A stretch of DNA of 64,000 nucleotides, taken from Paenibacillus rigui (GTDB lineage Bacteria; Bacillota; Bacilli; Paenibacillales; NBRC-103111). The translations under genes and the position numbers were made by a program. Below the pieces are notes generated by a model. The model was not told the origin of the DNA. It saw nothing but the letters and a program-made list of their open reading frames with translations, and did not search any database. Location: assembly GCF_002234615.1 (NCBI RefSeq), contig NZ_NMQW01000022.1, forward strand, positions 62,001-126,000. The letters run 5' to 3'. Below, one piece after another: positions 33,494-42,719 of this stretch. The number at the start of each line of letters is the position of its first letter. Position 1 is the stretch's first letter.

Positions 33494-35491
33494 TTATGAT
33501 TCTATGTGCTCTTGAAACCAGCGCATGATCCGATTCAACCGTTCCACGCGCAGCGACGGTTTGCCGCTTCGAGGCAGCGCATGGTTTGATCCTGGGAAGC
33601 GGACGAGCTGCGTCCGTTTGCCCAATCGCTTCAGCGCGACATACAATTGCTCCGCCTGCTCGATCGGACACCGAAGATCGTGTTCTCCGTGCAGTATAAG
33701 CAATGGGGTATGGATATGCGCCGCATAAGCGAGAGGCGAATGCTTCCAGAGCTTGTCCGCATCCTCCCAAGGGTTCCCCTCGATCTCCCCTTCGGTATAG
33801 GAGATGCCGATATCGCTCATCCCGTAGAACGAAAGCCAATTGGAGATCGAACGGTCCGTAACAGCGGCGCGAAACCGGTCGGTATGGCCGACAATCCAAT
33901 TGGTCATAAATCCGCCGTAGCTGCCGCCCGTTACCCCCAGCCTGGTTTCATCCACGAAGCCGCAGGTGCCCGCCACATGATCCACTGCATCCATCAGATC
34001 GTGATAATCCCTTCCGCCGAAATCACCCCGGCACGCCTTCACGAAGTCTTGTCCGTAGCCGAAGCTGCCGCGCGGATTCAGATAAAGAACGACATAGCCT
34101 TGGGAGGCCATCGTCTGGAACTCATGACTGTAGGAGTTGGCGTATAAGGCATGAGGCCCCCCGTGAATGTTGAGAAGCATCGGATACTTCTCCCCCGGCA
34201 CCATGCCGACCGGCTTCATGAGCCAGCCTTGAACACTCCGGCCGTCCGATGCTTCAAACCAGAACGACTCCGGTACACTTACCTCCAATGATTCCAATAA
34301 CTCATCATTGCCGCTCGTCAGACGGAGCTCTTCCCCGGTATGCGTATCGATGCGGTACAAATCGCCCGGACGGGCCGGATCCGAGGCCGCTGCAACAAGA
34401 TAACGTCCATCGGACGTCATAGTAAGCTGATAAAACTCCCTGTCGCCCCTGGTGATCTCCTTATAGGTTCCATCCATCGAAAATCGGCCAATCTGCACAT
34501 TTCCCCGCAGCGAGCCAAGCAGGTACACGTCTCCGGCGGCAGTGAACCACAGTGCTGTCGAGGCTGCTGCCGCCTTCATATCGCTAAGCGCGAAATTGCC
34601 GAGCTGCAGCTCCTGCGGTTCGTTGACACATACCGGCTTCCCGCCGGATGCGGGTACGGTGTAAATACGATTCTGCGTCGCGCTGCCGTAGATCCGGTCA
34701 TTTCCGATCAGTACGATCGTCTGTCCGTCCGGCGAATAACCGGCTTGACTGATGGACAATGTGGAGTCTGTCAGCTTCTCCAAGCCGCCGCCATCCGACC
34801 GGATGCGGTAGATGTCGCTAAAGGTCAGCAGGTCGGGATCCAGCGAAGGGACATCGACCTTCTTGGCCAAGAAAGAAAGCCGGCTCCCGTCCGGCGACCA
34901 GAAGGGCAGGGCCACGTCGAAATTTCCGGACGTGACCTGCCTGATTTGACCGCTGGCCAGCTCAAGCACATACAGATGGGAGTACAATCCGTCCCACCAG
35001 CCGGAGCCCTCCGCCTTGGGTGTGGTCCGGTCAATCACCTGTCCCCGGTCATGGGCCTTGCCGTTATTTTCTAGAGCGGCTTCGGCCCCGTCGACCGCTC
35101 CTTCACTCACCCTTGTCGTGAATGCGATCCGCTTCCCGTCCGGTGACCAAACGAACGACCCGATCCCCCGCTTGACATGGGTCAGCTGCCTTGCCTCCCC
35201 GCCGTTCAGCGGGATGAGCCATAGCTGCTTTCCCTGATCCGTCGTCCTCAAGAAAGCGAGCTCCGAACCAGCAGGAGACCAGGCAGGAAGCTCATCCTTA
35301 TCTCCATAAGTGAACGGTCTGTCCGAGCTTCCGTCTAGTGCCACTAATCGAACATTTGTTCGATATGTGTTTTTTTCTTGATCGATCGTCTTATGAACAT
35401 AGGCTATAGCACCGGTTTGCGGGCAGACGGACGGGTCGCTGACCCATTGATAGCTGTATAAATCTTCCACAGCTACGTAACGTTTTTGCAT
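33494..35491 (-). CDS. S9 family peptidase (acylaminoacyl-peptidase/prolyl oligopeptidase type)
   Basis: Serine peptidase of 665 residues without a signal peptide, so cytoplasmic. The first ~400 residues show TolB/WD40-like repeats (PAWSPAGSELAFLR, VWSPDGKRIAFTTR, FWSPDGSRLSFLAK) forming a propeller. The C-terminal alpha/beta-hydrolase has Ser524 in GGSYGGFMTNW, Asp605 in LHGEHDLRCP and His637 in SNHALP. It probably trims short or N-blocked peptides brought in by the Dpp/Opp importer of the same operon. ATG at 35489-35491 has AAGGTG upstream. It is the last gene of a 12-gene run. Confidence 0.93.
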   Translation of the reverse strand: MQKRYVAVEDLYSYQWVSDPSVCPQTGAIAYVHKTIDQEKNTYRTNVRLVALDGSSDRPFTYGDKDELPAWSPAGSELAFLRTTDQGKQLWLIPLNGGEARQLTHVKRGIGSFVWSPDGKRIAFTTRVSEGAVDGAEAALENNGKAHDRGQVIDRTTPKAEGSGWWDGLYSHLYVLELASGQIRQVTSGNFDVALPFWSPDGSRLSFLAKKVDVPSLDPDLLTFSDIYRIRSDGGGLEKLTDSTLSISQAGYSPDGQTIVLIGNDRIYGSATQNRIYTVPASGGKPVCVNEPQELQLGNFALSDMKAAAASTALWFTAAGDVYLLGSLRGNVQIGRFSMDGTYKEITRGDREFYQLTMTSDGRYLVAAASDPARPGDLYRIDTHTGEELRLTSGNDELLESLEVSVPESFWFEASDGRSVQGWLMKPVGMVPGEKYPMLLNIHGGPHALYANSYSHEFQTMASQGYVVLYLNPRGSFGYGQDFVKACRGDFGGRDYHDLMDAVDHVAGTCGFVDETRLGVTGGSYGGFMTNWIVGHTDRFRAAVTDRSISNWLSFYGMSDIGISYTEGEIEGNPWEDADKLWKHSPLAYAAHIHTPLLILHGEHDLRCPIEQAEQLYVALKRLGKRTQLVRFPGSNHALPRSGKPSLRVERLNRIMRWFQEHIES

Positions 35492-35517
35492 GATGGCACC
35501 TTCTCATCTCAGGCTGC

Positions 35518-36747
35518 TTAATGGCCGGACTTCACTTGCTCGGCATCGTTCCGAATGGCCCCATCGGGTCCCGGCAGCAGCGCCTGCTCCAGGTCTGCAA
35601 TAATATCGGCAGCGTCTTCAAGACCAACGGAAAGCCGAATCAAGCCATCGGTAATGCCGAACTGCTGTCTTTCTTGTTCAGGGATGGAAAAGTGCGTCAT
35701 CGAAGCAGGATGCTGAACCAGCGTCTCCGGATCCCCGAGACTGAAGGAGATCATCGCCAGCTTCAAGCGATTTATAAACGCTTTCCCCGCTTCCATGCCT
35801 CCTTTGATCTCAAAGGAGACGATGCCTCCCATCCCCCTCATTTGCTTCCTCGCTAATTCATGCTGGGGATGAGCCGGGAGTCCAGGATAATAAACCTGCG
35901 CAACCCCGGGATGACCTTGCAAATAGGCTGCTACTTTCATGGCATTGTCGCAGTGGGTCCTCATCCGTATCCCTATTGTTTTCAAGCCCCGAAGGATAAG
36001 GAACGATTCCCAGGCATTTAAGTTTTGCCCCAGGTCTCCCGCAATCCGTTTCCGGATAAAGTCGATGACTTCCTTCTTGCCGACCACGAATCCGGCCAGC
36101 ACGTCCCCGTGCCCATTCAAATACTTGGTCGCGCTGTGCACAACCACGTCCGCGCCAAGCTCCAGCGGCTGCTGCAAATACGGCGACATAAACGTATTAT
36201 CTACGATAAGCGGAAGCCGTCGTTCTTTTGCAATCGAGGACAGCATCGTTAAATCCAGCACCGTAAGCCTCGGATTGGATGGGGTCTCCACATAAATTGC
36301 TTTTGTATTTTCTTTTATCGCCGCCCTAACCTGCTCCGCATCCGTGCAGTCGACAAAGTCGAAGGTGATGCCGAAACGCGGAGCCAGCAGCGTAATAAAA
36401 TTGTACGTCCCGCCATACACGTCCCGTGTTACCAGCACATGATCGCCATGCTGCAAAAATGCCAATAGAGCGGAAGAAATCGCCGCCATGCCGCTGCTAA
36501 GTCCGATGCTGTCTTCTCCGTTTTCCAGCTGTGCGATCTTTTGCTCCAATGTACGTGTAGTCGGATTTCCGTACCGGCCGTAATAGGTCCCTTCCTGACA
36601 ACCGGCAACAACGGCGGCGGCTGTCTCCGCATCCGGAAACGCATAAGCTACTGCCGGAACGATAGATTGGGAGATGGCACCTGTTTTGTCGTCCGGCTTC
36701 TGCGCTGCGTGAACCGCAGCCGTGTCAAAGCCCCAGCCCTGCTTCAT
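35518..36747 (-). CDS. PLP-dependent trans-sulfuration enzyme (methionine gamma-lyase/cystathionine gamma-synthase family)
   Basis: A 409-residue Cys/Met-metabolism PLP enzyme. The PLP Lys208 is in VVVHSATKYLNGHGD, and the cofactor Asp183 is in IVDNTFMSPY. YYGRYGNPTTRTLE and the C-terminal SLGDPETLVQHPASMTH are family marks. Sequence alone does not separate gamma-lyase, synthase and C-S beta-lyase activity. The operon context of an importer and hydrolases favours degradation, releasing a thiol plus ammonia and a keto acid. The start is ATG 36745-36747 (GGAGGG eight bases upstream); an upstream in-frame extension has no ribosome site. Confidence 0.9.
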   Translation of the reverse strand: MKQGWGFDTAAVHAAQKPDDKTGAISQSIVPAVAYAFPDAETAAAVVAGCQEGTYYGRYGNPTTRTLEQKIAQLENGEDSIGLSSGMAAISSALLAFLQHGDHVLVTRDVYGGTYNFITLLAPRFGITFDFVDCTDAEQVRAAIKENTKAIYVETPSNPRLTVLDLTMLSSIAKERRLPLIVDNTFMSPYLQQPLELGADVVVHSATKYLNGHGDVLAGFVVGKKEVIDFIRKRIAGDLGQNLNAWESFLILRGLKTIGIRMRTHCDNAMKVAAYLQGHPGVAQVYYPGLPAHPQHELARKQMRGMGGIVSFEIKGGMEAGKAFINRLKLAMISFSLGDPETLVQHPASMTHFSIPEQERQQFGITDGLIRLSVGLEDAADIIADLEQALLPGPDGAIRNDAEQVKSGH

Positions 36748-36797
36748 GTTGTTTTCCCTCCGTTCCCTTAAAACCGCGCATGAGGCTGAGGATGGCA

Positions 36798-37550
36798 TCA
36801 CTTGCCTGCCTGCTCCCCAATTCCCCAATGTTCACTCAAAAACTGGACAATCCGGTCCACCGATCGTTCCACTAACGCTTTGCCTTTATCGGCCGAAGCT
36901 GCCGTCGAGTCTCCGACGGTCCCCCAATCGGTGTTGTCCGACAGCTTGCCGTATTTCATAATTTCCGGGAACGCGTCCTTGCGTTTTCGAGACACATTCA
37001 TCGTCCTGCCGAGATCGACAAGCTCCGGATACAGGTGCAGCATGACGGACGTTCCGGCTTCCCCCGCATGGGAATGGGCAAGCTCGCCGGAATCCAACAG
37101 TCCCTGATCCACCGTTTTAATAAATCTCCAATAATCGATCTGCGCCTTGCGGATGTCTGTCCGTTCCCGGTACGTATACGCGATCTGGTTGATAATCGGA
37201 ACATTACCGGCATGGGCGTTAATGAAGAGGAAATCTTGAAAGCCCCATTTCACCAAGCTGTCCATCACATCCGTCAGGTACGCTTTAAAGCTTTCCGGAC
37301 GAATCGTGATCGTCCCCGGAAACTCGTCGAGCATAGAGGAATCCCCGACCTCCAGCACCGGTCCGACGATGCCATTGACACGCTTGGCCACAAGCTCCGA
37401 GATTTTGACCGCAACCAAAGCATCCGAGCCAAGCGGCAGATGGGGGCCATATACCTCGCAAGCCCCCGTTGGGATAATGGCCAGGTTGGTCTGCTTCTTT
37501 CTCTCCACGAACTCGGCCCAGCTCATTTCCTTGAGAAAGCTGCTGCTCAT
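36798..37550 (-). CDS. Creatininase family hydrolase
   Basis: A 250-residue amidohydrolase of the creatininase fold. Metal and active-site residues are visible: Glu32 and His37 in GACEVYGPHLPLGSD, Asp43, His113 in INAHAGN and the Glu in SHAGEAGTS. Family members open cyclic amides or cleave amide/peptide bonds (creatinine, formamides, mycofactocin peptide), so the substrate is open. Its ATG overlaps the thioredoxin-like gene stop codon by four bases. It is one of several amide-cleaving enzymes in this operon. Confidence 0.9.
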   Translation of the reverse strand: MSSSFLKEMSWAEFVERKKQTNLAIIPTGACEVYGPHLPLGSDALVAVKISELVAKRVNGIVGPVLEVGDSSMLDEFPGTITIRPESFKAYLTDVMDSLVKWGFQDFLFINAHAGNVPIINQIAYTYRERTDIRKAQIDYWRFIKTVDQGLLDSGELAHSHAGEAGTSVMLHLYPELVDLGRTMNVSRKRKDAFPEIMKYGKLSDNTDWGTVGDSTAASADKGKALVERSVDRIVQFLSEHWGIGEQAGK

Positions 37551-37897
37551 CGCTCTCCTTCTCCTTGAGCGGCCTTAGTCAACGTCTCGTCCAAGAAGGC
37601 CTCGATCTCCTCCCGCGTCTTGCGCAGCTTGCTGACAAACCGCCCTTGCTCCTGGGCGCGCTGGAAAACAATAAAGCTTGGTATACCAAGCACATGATTC
37701 TCCTCGCACAGTTCGGGCAGCTCATCGCGGTCCACCTCGATAAAATCCAACCGCTGCGCATAGCTCGCCACAAGATCAGGCATGAAAGGATTGATATAAT
37801 GGCAGTCCTTGCACCATTCGGTTTTAAACACAACGACCGTAGGCTTGTCGCCGCCAACGGCCTCCCGGTACTCCGCTACGCTCTTTACTTTGTTCAT
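37547..37897 (-). CDS. Thioredoxin-like protein
   Basis: A 116-residue thioredoxin-fold protein without signal peptide. The active site is WCKDCH (Cys29, Cys32) and the cis-Pro loop is GIPSFIVF. It is divergent from housekeeping TrxA (WCGPC), suggesting a dedicated partner. ATG at 37895-37897 has AGGTGG upstream. It is embedded between a nitrilase-type hydrolase and a creatininase-family hydrolase. It could reduce a disulfide in an imported compound before the PLP lyase acts (inference). Confidence 0.88.
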   Translation of the reverse strand: MNKVKSVAEYREAVGGDKPTVVVFKTEWCKDCHYINPFMPDLVASYAQRLDFIEVDRDELPELCEENHVLGIPSFIVFQRAQEQGRFVSKLRKTREEIEAFLDETLTKAAQGEGER

Positions 37898-37941
37898 GCT
37901 CAGCCACCTCTTCTGTATTGGTCTGTTCATACACCGCAATA

Positions 37942-38763
37942 TTAAAGATCAGTTTCATACAATTCGGGTCTCCGGTGCACATATGAAGGCAGCTTTGACC
38001 GCACTTCCTCCAACCGCTTCAGGTCAATCCGGCAAGGAATCAGAGCTTCCGTCTCCGGTCCGTTAACCATCACCACGCCCATCGGATCGACAATCAAGCT
38101 TTGGCCTATATAAAAATTGTCGCTTACTTTATCGCAAGCTACCATAAACACCGTGTTTTCGATCGCACGGGTCGTAACAAGATTCGTCCAGTGCATTTCC
38201 TTCATCGGGCCGCGTACCCAGCCGGATGGAACAATGATGATATCGGCGCCATGCATCGCCTGGTAGCGGGCGATTTCCGGGAAGCGCAGCTCGTAGCATA
38301 CGAAGAGCCCGATTTTTCCAAAAGGGGTCTCGATCGGCTTGAACAGCGCATCCCCCGGCTTAATGTTTCTCGATTCATTGTAGCCGAAGGCGTCAAACAG
38401 ATGCGTTTTACGGTAAACACTGACAGTAGATCCATTTGCATCAACCACTACCGTCGTATTGTACACACGTTCCTCCTGAGGATCCTCCACCGCTTCGCGC
38501 ATACCGAAAATGAGCCAGACGCCGAATCTTCGGGCCAGCTCCGCCATGCCCTGTACGAAGGGCCCGTCAACCGGCTCCGCATCCTTCAGGGAGATGTCCT
38601 TGGGCGTTCCGATCGGAAAATGACTCATGAACACCTCGGGAAATACGATCAATTGCGCTCCGTGAACGGATACGGATTCCTTGACCGCCTCTTCGGCTTT
38701 TTTCAAATTCACGTGCTTGTCGTCGGTAGATATCAACTGGGCCATCACTAATTGAAACGACAT
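37942..38763 (-). CDS. Carbon-nitrogen hydrolase (nitrilase superfamily)
   Basis: A 273-residue nitrilase-fold amidase with the full catalytic triad: Glu43 (FPEVF), Lys119 (YRKTHLFDAF) and Cys156 (FVCYELRFPE). RKTHLFDAFGYNES resembles omega-amidase and Nit1/Nit2-type enzymes, which deaminate keto-acid amides and deaminated glutathione. Cytoplasmic. It follows OppF-type ATPase by 30 bases. The neighbouring PLP lyase could make keto acids. Exact substrate unknown. Confidence 0.9.
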   Translation of the reverse strand: MSFQLVMAQLISTDDKHVNLKKAEEAVKESVSVHGAQLIVFPEVFMSHFPIGTPKDISLKDAEPVDGPFVQGMAELARRFGVWLIFGMREAVEDPQEERVYNTTVVVDANGSTVSVYRKTHLFDAFGYNESRNIKPGDALFKPIETPFGKIGLFVCYELRFPEIARYQAMHGADIIIVPSGWVRGPMKEMHWTNLVTTRAIENTVFMVACDKVSDNFYIGQSLIVDPMGVVMVNGPETEALIPCRIDLKRLEEVRSKLPSYVHRRPELYETDL

Positions 38764-38793
38764 GGGATCACTTCTCCTCGGTCAAAAAATGGT

Positions 38794-39783
38794 TTATTCC
38801 CCTTGCAGCGGGAAATGACAAGCTACGGCATGCGCGGTCCCTTCAAGCACCGGTGCCTTCTCACGGCATAAAGCTTGCGCATACGGGCAGCGCGGATGAA
38901 AGGCACAGCCCTGCGGCGGGTTGGCCGGATTCGGCATTTCCCCGGTCAGCAGAACCCGTTTCTTGCGCAGGGTAGGATCAGGCACCGGGACTGCGGAGAG
39001 CAGCGCCTCCGTATACGGATGCCTCGGCTTGGCAAACAACGCGTCCCGCCCTGCCAGCTCTACAATTTTGCCCAAATACATGACCGCGATGCGGTCGCTG
39101 ATATGCTTAACGGAAGGCAGGCCGTGGGCGATAAATACATAGGTCAGTTGAAATTGAGCCTGCAGCTTTTTCAACAGATTCAAAATTTGCGCCTGGATGG
39201 AGACATCCAGCGCGGACACCGGCTCGTCGCATACGATCAGCTTCGGCTTCAGTGCCAGCGCCCTGGCTATGCCGATCCGTTGACGCTGCCCCCCGCTGAA
39301 TTCATGGGGATGCCGGTCCACATGATGGGCTCCAAGACCGACCGTCTCCAGCAGCTCGATAACGGTACTTCGCAGTTGAGCCCCTCTAGCCAATCCATGT
39401 ACCTTCAGCGGCTCCGCTACGATGTCGAGAACCCTCATCCTCGGGTTCAGAGAAGCGAACGGATCCTGGAACACAATTTGCAAATCCCGGCGCGTCTGCC
39501 GGATGTCCTCAGGCCCCAGCTCATTCATTTTTTTGCCATCAAACCAAATTTCCCCCTCGGTCGGGTCAAGCAGCTGCGTTATCATTTGTCCGGTCGTCGA
39601 TTTGCCGCAGCCCGATTCGCCCACAATCCCGAGCGTTTCTCCTTTGTTCACAGTAAAGCTGAGTCCGTCCACCGCACGCACATAGTCGATTTTGCTGGAA
39701 AATACGCCTCGGCGAAGCGGGTAATATTTTTTCAGTCCCTTTACTTCCAACATCGGCGTTAATGTCTCCCCATCCTGACTCAT
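38794..39783 (-). CDS. Peptide ABC transporter ATP-binding protein, OppF/DppF type
   Basis: A 329-residue ATPase: Walker A GESGCGKS, signature [15 protein letters not shown], Walker [13 protein letters not shown], switch His in FIAHGLPSV, and the C-terminal oligopeptide-transporter segment with [14 protein letters not shown] overlaps the OppD-type gene stop by four bases. It couples ATP hydrolysis to transport with the OppD-type subunit. The switch region reads AHGLP where AHDLS is usual: a Gly replaces the conserved Asp of the D-loop-adjacent motif. Confidence 0.95.
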   Translation of the reverse strand: MSQDGETLTPMLEVKGLKKYYPLRRGVFSSKIDYVRAVDGLSFTVNKGETLGIVGESGCGKSTTGQMITQLLDPTEGEIWFDGKKMNELGPEDIRQTRRDLQIVFQDPFASLNPRMRVLDIVAEPLKVHGLARGAQLRSTVIELLETVGLGAHHVDRHPHEFSGGQRQRIGIARALALKPKLIVCDEPVSALDVSIQAQILNLLKKLQAQFQLTYVFIAHGLPSVKHISDRIAVMYLGKIVELAGRDALFAKPRHPYTEALLSAVPVPDPTLRKKRVLLTGEMPNPANPPQGCAFHPRCPYAQALCREKAPVLEGTAHAVACHFPLQGE

Positions 39784-40760
39784 GATGACACCTCCTTGCT
39801 ATGCAGGCACCGCACCCAACGGCCGTCCCCTTTTAGCTCCAGCTTCGGCTTGGTCTGGGTACACTGGCTGTCGGCATAAGGACACCGCGGGTGAAAGGCG
39901 CAGCCCTTGGGCATATCCAGCAGATTAGGAACCGTACCGGGAATCGAATCCAGCTCTTCCTTTTGTTCATTCATTTTCGGCAAAGAGCCTAACAGCCCAA
40001 CGGTATAGGGATGACCAGGACGTTGAAATAAATCGTATACGGAAGCCTGCTCGACAATCTCTCCAGCATACATAACGACCACTCGATCCGCCATTTCGGC
40101 AACGACGGCCAAATCATGAGTAATGAGAATGACCCCGGTATTCTCTTCCTTGCTTAATGTGGCGATCAGCTCCAGGATTTGCGCCTGAATCGTCACGTCC
40201 AACGCGGTAGTCGGCTCATCGGCAATCAGCAGCTTCGGACGGCAGGCGAGAGCCATGGCAATCATCACCCTTTGGCGCATGCCTCCGGACAATTGGTGCG
40301 GGAAGCTGTCCGCTACCTTGGCGGCGTTCGGAATGCCTACGCGCTCCAGCATTTCGATGCTCTTTTGCTTGGCCTTCTGCTTATCCAGCCCTTGATGTAC
40401 CCGAAACATTTCCCCGATTTGATTGCCAATGGTGAACACCGGATTCAGCGAGGTCATCGGCTCCTGAAAAATCATCGATATTTCGTTGCCACGCAGCTTG
40501 CGCATCTCTTTGGACGATAATTTCAGGAGATCCCGCCCCTCAAACCGTACCTCCCCGCCAACTACCTTGCCCGGTGGAGCTATAAGCCCCATGATGGAGA
40601 GGGAGGTTACGCTTTTCCCGGAGCCGGATTCCCCTACGATGGCCAATGTTTCCCCAGGCTGAACGGAGAAGCTGGTGCCGTTAACGGACGGAATGATGCC
40701 TTCTTCGGTTTTAAAGTGGGTTCTTAACTCTCTTACTTCCAGTAAATTCGTTGTCAACAT
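39780..40760 (-). CDS. Peptide ABC transporter ATP-binding protein, OppD/DppD type
   Basis: A 326-residue ATPase with Walker A GESGSGKS, signature [15 protein letters not shown], Walker [13 protein letters not shown], switch ITHDLAVV and [11 protein letters not shown] at the C-terminus. The start is ATG 40758-40760 with GAGGG upstream; a longer frame runs back into the preceding permease gene without a ribosome site. It forms a heterodimer with the OppF-type ATPase. Confidence 0.95.
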   Translation of the reverse strand: MLTTNLLEVRELRTHFKTEEGIIPSVNGTSFSVQPGETLAIVGESGSGKSVTSLSIMGLIAPPGKVVGGEVRFEGRDLLKLSSKEMRKLRGNEISMIFQEPMTSLNPVFTIGNQIGEMFRVHQGLDKQKAKQKSIEMLERVGIPNAAKVADSFPHQLSGGMRQRVMIAMALACRPKLLIADEPTTALDVTIQAQILELIATLSKEENTGVILITHDLAVVAEMADRVVVMYAGEIVEQASVYDLFQRPGHPYTVGLLGSLPKMNEQKEELDSIPGTVPNLLDMPKGCAFHPRCPYADSQCTQTKPKLELKGDGRWVRCLHSKEVSS

Positions 40761-40780
40761 CGATCCCTCGCTTCGTTTCG

Positions 40781-41710
40781 TTATTCCTTTGCCTTCATAC
40801 GAGGATCCAGCACATCGCGAAGCCAATCACCCAAGAATATGACACCTAACACGGTAATCGTGATCGCTAATCCGGGAAACGTGGCAACCCACCAGCTTGT
40901 GGCCAAATATTGCCTTCCGTCGCTCAGCATGCCTCCCCAGGAGACGTCGGGCGGCTTGATTCCGAGTCCCAGAAAGCTAAGAGAGGCTTCCATAATAATC
41001 GTGGTTGCTACGCTCATCGTCGAAATCACGATAAAGGAAGACAGCACGTTCGGAAGAATATGCGTGAAAATGATGCGGCCGTCCTTCGCGCCTACTGCTT
41101 TCGCAGCCTTGACAAAATCACGCTCTTTCACACTCAATACTTCCCCACGGACCACCCGGGCGTAGGTAACCCAGTTGGTCACTCCAATGACGAAGATAAG
41201 CGTACCGAGTCCCGGCCCTAACACCGCCAGCACGACAAGCATAAATAGAATCGTAGGAATAGCCAAAAACGAATCGGCCACCCTCATAATTACAGCATTC
41301 ATCCATCTCCCGTAATACCCTGCCAGCAATCCCAGTACGGCGCCGATAGCACCGGATACGAGAACGGCACAAATGCCGACAATCAAGGAGACTCGTGATC
41401 CGTATACGATCCGGCTCCAGATGTCCCTGCCCAGATTATCCGTACCGAGCAGATGCTGCGGGTTCCCCTTATCCAGCCACATCGGCGGCAGCAGCCTTTG
41501 CGTCGGATTAATTTTGGCCGGGTCCTGCGTAGCCAGGAAGGGTGCACATAAAGCCACTAAACAGACCAGGATCACCAGCACGGCTCCGACCGTTCCCGTT
41601 TTGCTTTTGAGCAAAAGCTTGAGCAAGCGTTTCACACGACTTCGCTTCACACCGTCTTCAGGATGATCTCCGGGTAAGCTCTTTGCCTGCGGTTCAACCG
41701 ACAATGCCAT
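40781..41710 (-). CDS. Peptide ABC transporter permease, OppC/DppC type
   Basis: A 309-residue permease. It has the OppC-type N-terminal cytoplasmic segment, a first span, then HLLGTDNLGRDIWSRIVYGSR, the standard DppC/OppC signature, and an EAA-like loop AKAVGAKDGRIIFTHILPN. About six spans. ATG at 41708-41710 lies 18 bases after the OppB-type gene. Confidence 0.95.
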   Translation of the reverse strand: MALSVEPQAKSLPGDHPEDGVKRSRVKRLLKLLLKSKTGTVGAVLVILVCLVALCAPFLATQDPAKINPTQRLLPPMWLDKGNPQHLLGTDNLGRDIWSRIVYGSRVSLIVGICAVLVSGAIGAVLGLLAGYYGRWMNAVIMRVADSFLAIPTILFMLVVLAVLGPGLGTLIFVIGVTNWVTYARVVRGEVLSVKERDFVKAAKAVGAKDGRIIFTHILPNVLSSFIVISTMSVATTIIMEASLSFLGLGIKPPDVSWGGMLSDGRQYLATSWWVATFPGLAITITVLGVIFLGDWLRDVLDPRMKAKE

Positions 41711-41728
41711 CTATCTCCCTCCTTCCAT

Positions 41729-42646
41729 CTAGCTGTACTTAATGCGGGGATCAAGTATCCGGTAAACCAGATCCGTCACTAGATTGCTGATAATAACAAT
41801 AATGGCAATGATGAAAACAGCCGCCTGTACGATTGCCATATCGTGGGTGTTCACAGCGGTAACGAGCAGTTGCCCCAGACCTGGCCAGGAAAATACCGTT
41901 TCCGTAATCAAGGTCCCGCCGATTAAGCTCGTAAATTGCAAACTCATGATCGTAACTACGGGAATCAATCCGTTGCGAAATGCATGCTTGAAGATGACGA
42001 CGCGTTCGAGAAGACCTTTGCTTCTCGCGGTTCGGATATATTCCTGATTTAAAATTTCCAGCATGCTCGATCGGATCAGCCTGGTCATCTGCGCCATAAC
42101 GGCAGTGCCCAGTGTAATGGCCGGCAGCACCAGATGCTCTATTCCCCCTCTTCCCGAGACGGGGAAAACGCCCAACATGACGGAAAACAGGAGAATGAGC
42201 ATAATGCCGGTCCAAAAATTGGGCATCGCTTTACCGAGAACGGAAATACCGGAAATGAACAAATCCAGGAAAGTATTGCGCTTCACAGCTGAAATAATGC
42301 CAAGCGGTACGGCCAGCAGGGTTGCCACCACCATCGCAGCAACGGCAAGCTCAAAGCTCGCCGGGAGCCTTTCGAGCACAAGCGGCAGCGCAGATTGTCC
42401 GTAATGAAAGGATCTGCCGAAATCACCATGCAGCACATTGTTCAGAAACACCAAAAACTGAATATATAAAGGCTTATCGAGCCCCATTGCATTGGATAAA
42501 ACAGCCCGGTCCTCCTCCGTCGCCGTTTCCGGAAGCATTAATGCGACAGGATCGCCGGTGACATGGACAAGAATGAAGACGATCGTGGAGATCAAAAACA
42601 ACACGGGGATCATCTGCAGAAGCGATTTGACAATATACTTTCCCAA
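41729..42646 (-). CDS. Peptide ABC transporter permease, OppB/DppB/GsiC type
   Basis: A 305-residue permease with the DppB hallmark start (TG at MIPVLFLISTIVFILVHVTGDP), MGLDKPLYIQFLVFL and the loop EYIRTARSKGLLERVVIFKH. The start is TTG 42644-42646, backed by AAGGAGG about ten bases upstream. It is preceded by an intra-operon hairpin with a U-run that may lower its expression relative to the binding protein. Confidence 0.94.
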   Translation of the reverse strand: MGKYIVKSLLQMIPVLFLISTIVFILVHVTGDPVALMLPETATEEDRAVLSNAMGLDKPLYIQFLVFLNNVLHGDFGRSFHYGQSALPLVLERLPASFELAVAAMVVATLLAVPLGIISAVKRNTFLDLFISGISVLGKAMPNFWTGIMLILLFSVMLGVFPVSGRGGIEHLVLPAITLGTAVMAQMTRLIRSSMLEILNQEYIRTARSKGLLERVVIFKHAFRNGLIPVVTIMSLQFTSLIGGTLITETVFSWPGLGQLLVTAVNTHDMAIVQAAVFIIAIIVIISNLVTDLVYRILDPRIKYS

Positions 42647-42675
42647 GAACTTCCCCCCTCCTTCAATAAGGTAGT

Positions 42676-42700
42676 AAAAAGGGGAAACGTACCGTTTCCC
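42676..42700 (-). terminator. Intra-operon attenuating terminator after the peptide-binding protein gene
   Basis: Stem GGGAAACG/CGTTTCCC (42682-42689 with 42693-42700), three-base loop, then CCCCTTTTT on the minus strand. It lies between the binding-protein stop codon and the first permease, so partial termination could keep the binding protein in excess. Confidence 0.65.
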
Positions 42701-42719
42701 GCCTTTTCACGATAACCGA

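Noticed and set aside
34340-35074. 244-codon plus-strand frame
   Set aside because: Opposite the S9 peptidase propeller region, whose repeats are convincing; the plus-strand frame has no family signature.
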